Origin: Curtobacterium sp. 9128
GTDB taxonomy: Bacteria; Actinomycetota; Actinomycetes; Actinomycetales; Microbacteriaceae
Reading direction: 5' to 3'
Assembly (NCBI RefSeq): GCF_007673775.1
Contig: NZ_VEAF01000002.1
Location: 1 to 64,000 of the forward strand
DNA length: 64,000 bases
Shown here: one piece after another, positions 61,566 to 64,000 of the stretch
How the letters are laid out: each line of letters starts with the position of its first letter
How positions within the stretch are numbered: position 1 is the first letter of the stretch
The notes under the pieces: model-generated
The model's input: the letters and a program-made list of their open reading frames with translations, nothing else
What the model was told of the DNA's origin: nothing
Databases searched by the model: none
Position numbers and translations under genes: made by a program

Positions 61566-64000
61566 GTGTCCTGGTCGCGCAGTGTCCGCCGCCGCCCGGC
61601 AGCAGCGGTCGTGCTGGCCGCCCTCGCGCTCGTGTCCACGGTCGTGTCGGTGATCGCGCCGCTGCTCCTCCGTGCCGTGGAACAGGCGTCCCTCGACGAC
61701 GCGCTCCGGGGAGCCGGCCTTGCGCGGACCTCGATCGCCGCGTCCGCGGAGATCCCCGTCGGGTCGCTGACCGATGCGCAGGGGGCCGTCGTCGCGACGA
61801 CCTCGCCGGCCTCCGACCACCGCCGGTGGCTCCCGCACGTGGTGGTGGCCGAGAGCAGCGCGAGCGTGTCGTACCCGGTGCCGGGAGCGACGGACTCGAC
61901 GACGAGGGCGGTCCAGCTCGCCGGACTGTCGAACGACTGTCACCGACTCGGACTCCGGGACGGCAGGTGCCCGACGGGCGACGACGAGGTCCTCGCCGCG
62001 AGGGGCTCCGGCATCGCCACCGGTGCACGACTCCCGGTGACCGTGCAGTCCGTCCCGCAGCAGACCCGCACATTCCGCGTCGTCGGCACCTACGACCCGG
62101 ACACCCGCGTCGGCCGGATCGCGGGTGGGGCCGGGAAGCTCTTCGGCAGCGGCGGCAACGGCGATCCCGACCTCGTCATGTCCCTCGGCGGGTTCGACCG
62201 GCTGTCCCTGGAGGGCACGGTCTGGTCCGTGGCGACGCTCGCGCCGGGGCTGCAGCTGGACGACGTGCGGGCGGTCGTGCAGGACGTCTCGGACGTCAGC
62301 GACGCCACCCTGACGACCACCGGAGCGGCGTCGTCCGTCTCCGTGCAGCAGCGCATCGACGCACTCGTCGACCACGTGGCCGACGGCAACGACGCCGCCA
62401 CCGTGGTGGTCGCGGTCGCCGCACTCCAGGCGATCGTGCTCGCGTGGTTCGCCCAGGGCGTCGTCGTCGGTCGCATCGGTCAGGCACGCGCCGCCGAGTG
62501 GGGACTCGCCCGCCTCCGGGGGCTCCCGGCGCGGCGGCGGCTCGGCGCGGTCCTGCTGGAGCCGGCGATCGCGACGCTCGTCGGCGCGCTCGTCGGCACG
62601 GCCGCGGGATCCGGCCTCGCGGTGGTCTGCGCGCCGCTGCTCCTCGGCGCGCACGCCCCGGCGATCCAGCCGTTCCGCGCCCCGGTGGGGCTCGCACTCG
62701 CCGCCGCGCTCCTCGGTTCGCTCGTCGCGCTCGTCGTCGCCAGCTCCCGCGCTGCCAGGGTCCCGCTGGTCGACCTGCTGCGCCGGGTCACCGAACCGAG
62801 GACACTCTCCCGCGCAGGCGCGGTCGTCCAGGCTGTGGCCCTCGTCGCCGCGGTCGTCGGGATCGCGGCCGTCGTGACCCAGCCGCGCATCTCCGGCCCC
62901 GGCGTGGCGCTCCTCGCGCCGTCGCTCGTGGCGGTCCTGCTCGGGGTCGTCGCCCTCCGGGTCGGCGTCGCGGTGGTGCGTCGACGGGCATCGCGGCCGG
63001 CCCGCTCACTGACCGAGTTGCTCGTCGTCCGGCGGATCGCGAGGACGCCGTCGGTGCTGACGACCGCCGTCATGGTGGTGATGGGTGTCGCGCTCACGGT
63101 GTCGTCGACCCAGACCGCCGTCCTCGCCGTCCGGCTGGCGGACGACCACGCCGCGGCGAGCCTCGGGGCCGCGACGGTCCTCGACGTCGCGGTGGGCGAC
63201 GGCACGTCCTTCCAGCAGGCGGTCCGGGACGCAGACCCCTCCGGCCGGTCGGCGATGGCCGTCGAGACCACGACCGGCGGCTCCGGCGTCGGACGGCTCG
63301 TCGCGGTGGACACCACGCGGCTCGGTGCGGTCGGGTCGTGGAACACCGCGTGGGGTGGCCGTGACGTCGCGTCCGTCGAGCGTGCACTCCGTCCGGCGAG
63401 CGGCCCGTCGCTCCGGATCACGGGGCAACGCCTGTCGGTCACCCTGGCGGAGGTGGGGGCACCGGACGGCCAGGCGGCGCAGACGATCGCGACGGCCGAT
63501 CCCGACGATGTCGACCTCGTCGCGGTCGTCCAGGCCGGCGACGGGTGGCACCGCGTCGACTTCGGCGGGGTCCGCGCGGGGACGCTGACCAGCCCGGACG
63601 GAGCCGTCCCGTGCCGTGACGGATGTCGACTCGCCTGGCTCGGCATCGCCAGTCACGCCTCCGAGGCCACGCCGTACGGCCTCGGGGCGACGGTCACCGC
63701 CATCAGCGTCGACGACCGTGCCGTGTCGACCAGGTGGCTCGACCCGGACCGGTGGCGTGACCGCATCGGTGAGGACAGCCTCCCGAGCGGCGGACCGAGC
63801 GCCACCGTCGGCGAGCACCGGACGGGACTCCGGGTGTCGTGGGTGGACCCGACCGGCCAGGGCACACCGAGCATCGCGCCCCGGGACGCGACGGAACCGC
63901 TCCCGGCGCTCGTCGGTGCGGGCACCGCACTGCAGCCGTTCGCGGGGATCCGCGACGCCGTCGTCGGCGTCGGTCTGGACGGCGAGTCCCTCGTCCTCCG
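61566..64000 (+). CDS. FtsX-like ABC transporter permease (partial, runs off right edge)
   Basis: At least 811 residues with no stop in the window. GTG 61566 follows GAGGGGG at 7 bases. N-terminus VSWSRSVRRRPAAAVVLAAL leads to a first helix (~12-37), a large extracytoplasmic domain (~40-270), and a helix block at ~275-400 with EWGLARLRGLPARRRLGAVL (FtsX coupling segment). A second FtsX-like unit begins near residue 470 (LLVVRRIARTPSVLTTAVMV) followed by another exterior domain. Resembles the two permeases at 38292-43438 and may have its own ATPase beyond the edge. Confidence 0.85.
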   Translation, partial: MSWSRSVRRRPAAAVVLAALALVSTVVSVIAPLLLRAVEQASLDDALRGAGLARTSIAASAEIPVGSLTDAQGAVVATTSPASDHRRWLPHVVVAESSASVSYPVPGATDSTTRAVQLAGLSNDCHRLGLRDGRCPTGDDEVLAARGSGIATGARLPVTVQSVPQQTRTFRVVGTYDPDTRVGRIAGGAGKLFGSGGNGDPDLVMSLGGFDRLSLEGTVWSVATLAPGLQLDDVRAVVQDVSDVSDATLTTTGAASSVSVQQRIDALVDHVADGNDAATVVVAVAALQAIVLAWFAQGVVVGRIGQARAAEWGLARLRGLPARRRLGAVLLEPAIATLVGALVGTAAGSGLAVVCAPLLLGAHAPAIQPFRAPVGLALAAALLGSLVALVVASSRAARVPLVDLLRRVTEPRTLSRAGAVVQAVALVAAVVGIAAVVTQPRISGPGVALLAPSLVAVLLGVVALRVGVAVVRRRASRPARSLTELLVVRRIARTPSVLTTAVMVVMGVALTVSSTQTAVLAVRLADDHAAASLGAATVLDVAVGDGTSFQQAVRDADPSGRSAMAVETTTGGSGVGRLVAVDTTRLGAVGSWNTAWGGRDVASVERALRPASGPSLRITGQRLSVTLAEVGAPDGQAAQTIATADPDDVDLVAVVQAGDGWHRVDFGGVRAGTLTSPDGAVPCRDGCRLAWLGIASHASEATPYGLGATVTAISVDDRAVSTRWLDPDRWRDRIGEDSLPSGGPSATVGEHRTGLRVSWVDPTGQGTPSIAPRDATEPLPALVGAGTALQPFAGIRDAVVGVGLDGESLVL

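Overview
The window is very GC-rich chromosomal DNA from an actinobacterium, most likely a member of the Microbacteriaceae (Curtobacterium-like). This rests on strong G/C third-position bias, the sequence and order of the conserved genes (infC-rpmI-rplT, pheST, argCJBDFGH, the galU to mscL block, a Microbacteriaceae-type 'exoprotein' gene next to a GNAT gene and galU), mycoredoxin- and maltokinase-type proteins, and many genes that look leaderless. No insertion sequence, prophage, integrase or CRISPR array is visible.

Region 1 (1-17165, all minus strand) is core housekeeping. It reads from infC (rare ATT start), rpmI and rplT through a TrmH-family RNA methyltransferase, pheS-pheT, a tight arginine operon argC-J-B-D-F-G-H with 1- to 4-base overlaps or short gaps, a 3-methyladenine DNA glycosylase and tyrS, to the first ~62 bases of a 16S rRNA gene with two candidate rrn promoters. 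No argR lies between argF and argG.

Region 2 (17479-27244) is mixed: a DUF1844 protein, maltokinase, a CYTH-like/CHAD protein, a MaoC-like hydratase, a family 2 glycosidase with an operator-like promoter, a GT-C membrane glycosyltransferase, a Tat/lipoprotein amidase, a VOC protein, a small lipoprotein and tRNA-Ala(CGC).

Region 3 (27319-32893) holds the membrane 'exoprotein', a RimJ/RimL acetyltransferase, galU, 5-formyl-THF cyclo-ligase, FmdB, MscL and a CDP-alcohol phosphatidyltransferase. Region 4 (32606-44957) has a 1315-residue DUF4011/superfamily-1 helicase-like protein whose Walker A lysine and Walker B glutamate are both missing, coupled to a small unknown protein. Divergent from it runs a plus-strand series: a CitE-like lyase, a membrane protein, two large FtsX-type permeases and two ABC ATPases, one with an AbrB-like tail.

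Region 5 (45361-64000) is metabolic and accessory: FAD monooxygenase, aldo-keto reductase, quinone oxidoreductase, a polar amino acid ABC transporter, a translationally coupled operon of an adenosylhomocysteinase paralogue, an amidohydrolase and a Cupin_5 protein, a PrsW-like protease, a mycoredoxin, a GlsB/YeaQ protein, an MFS drug exporter with its TetR regulator, an aminoglycoside-phosphotransferase-like kinase and a third FtsX permease running off the right edge.

The signals that ordinary annotation would miss are: a composite intergenic element present twice (45004-45196 and 57291-57533); a duplicated 38-bp stem-loop element upstream of pheS; in-frame tandem repeats that alter protein tails or linkers (ArgF, FmdB, maltokinase); and a TANNNT -10 box 6-8 bases upstream of the start codon of twelve genes, which indicates leaderless transcripts.
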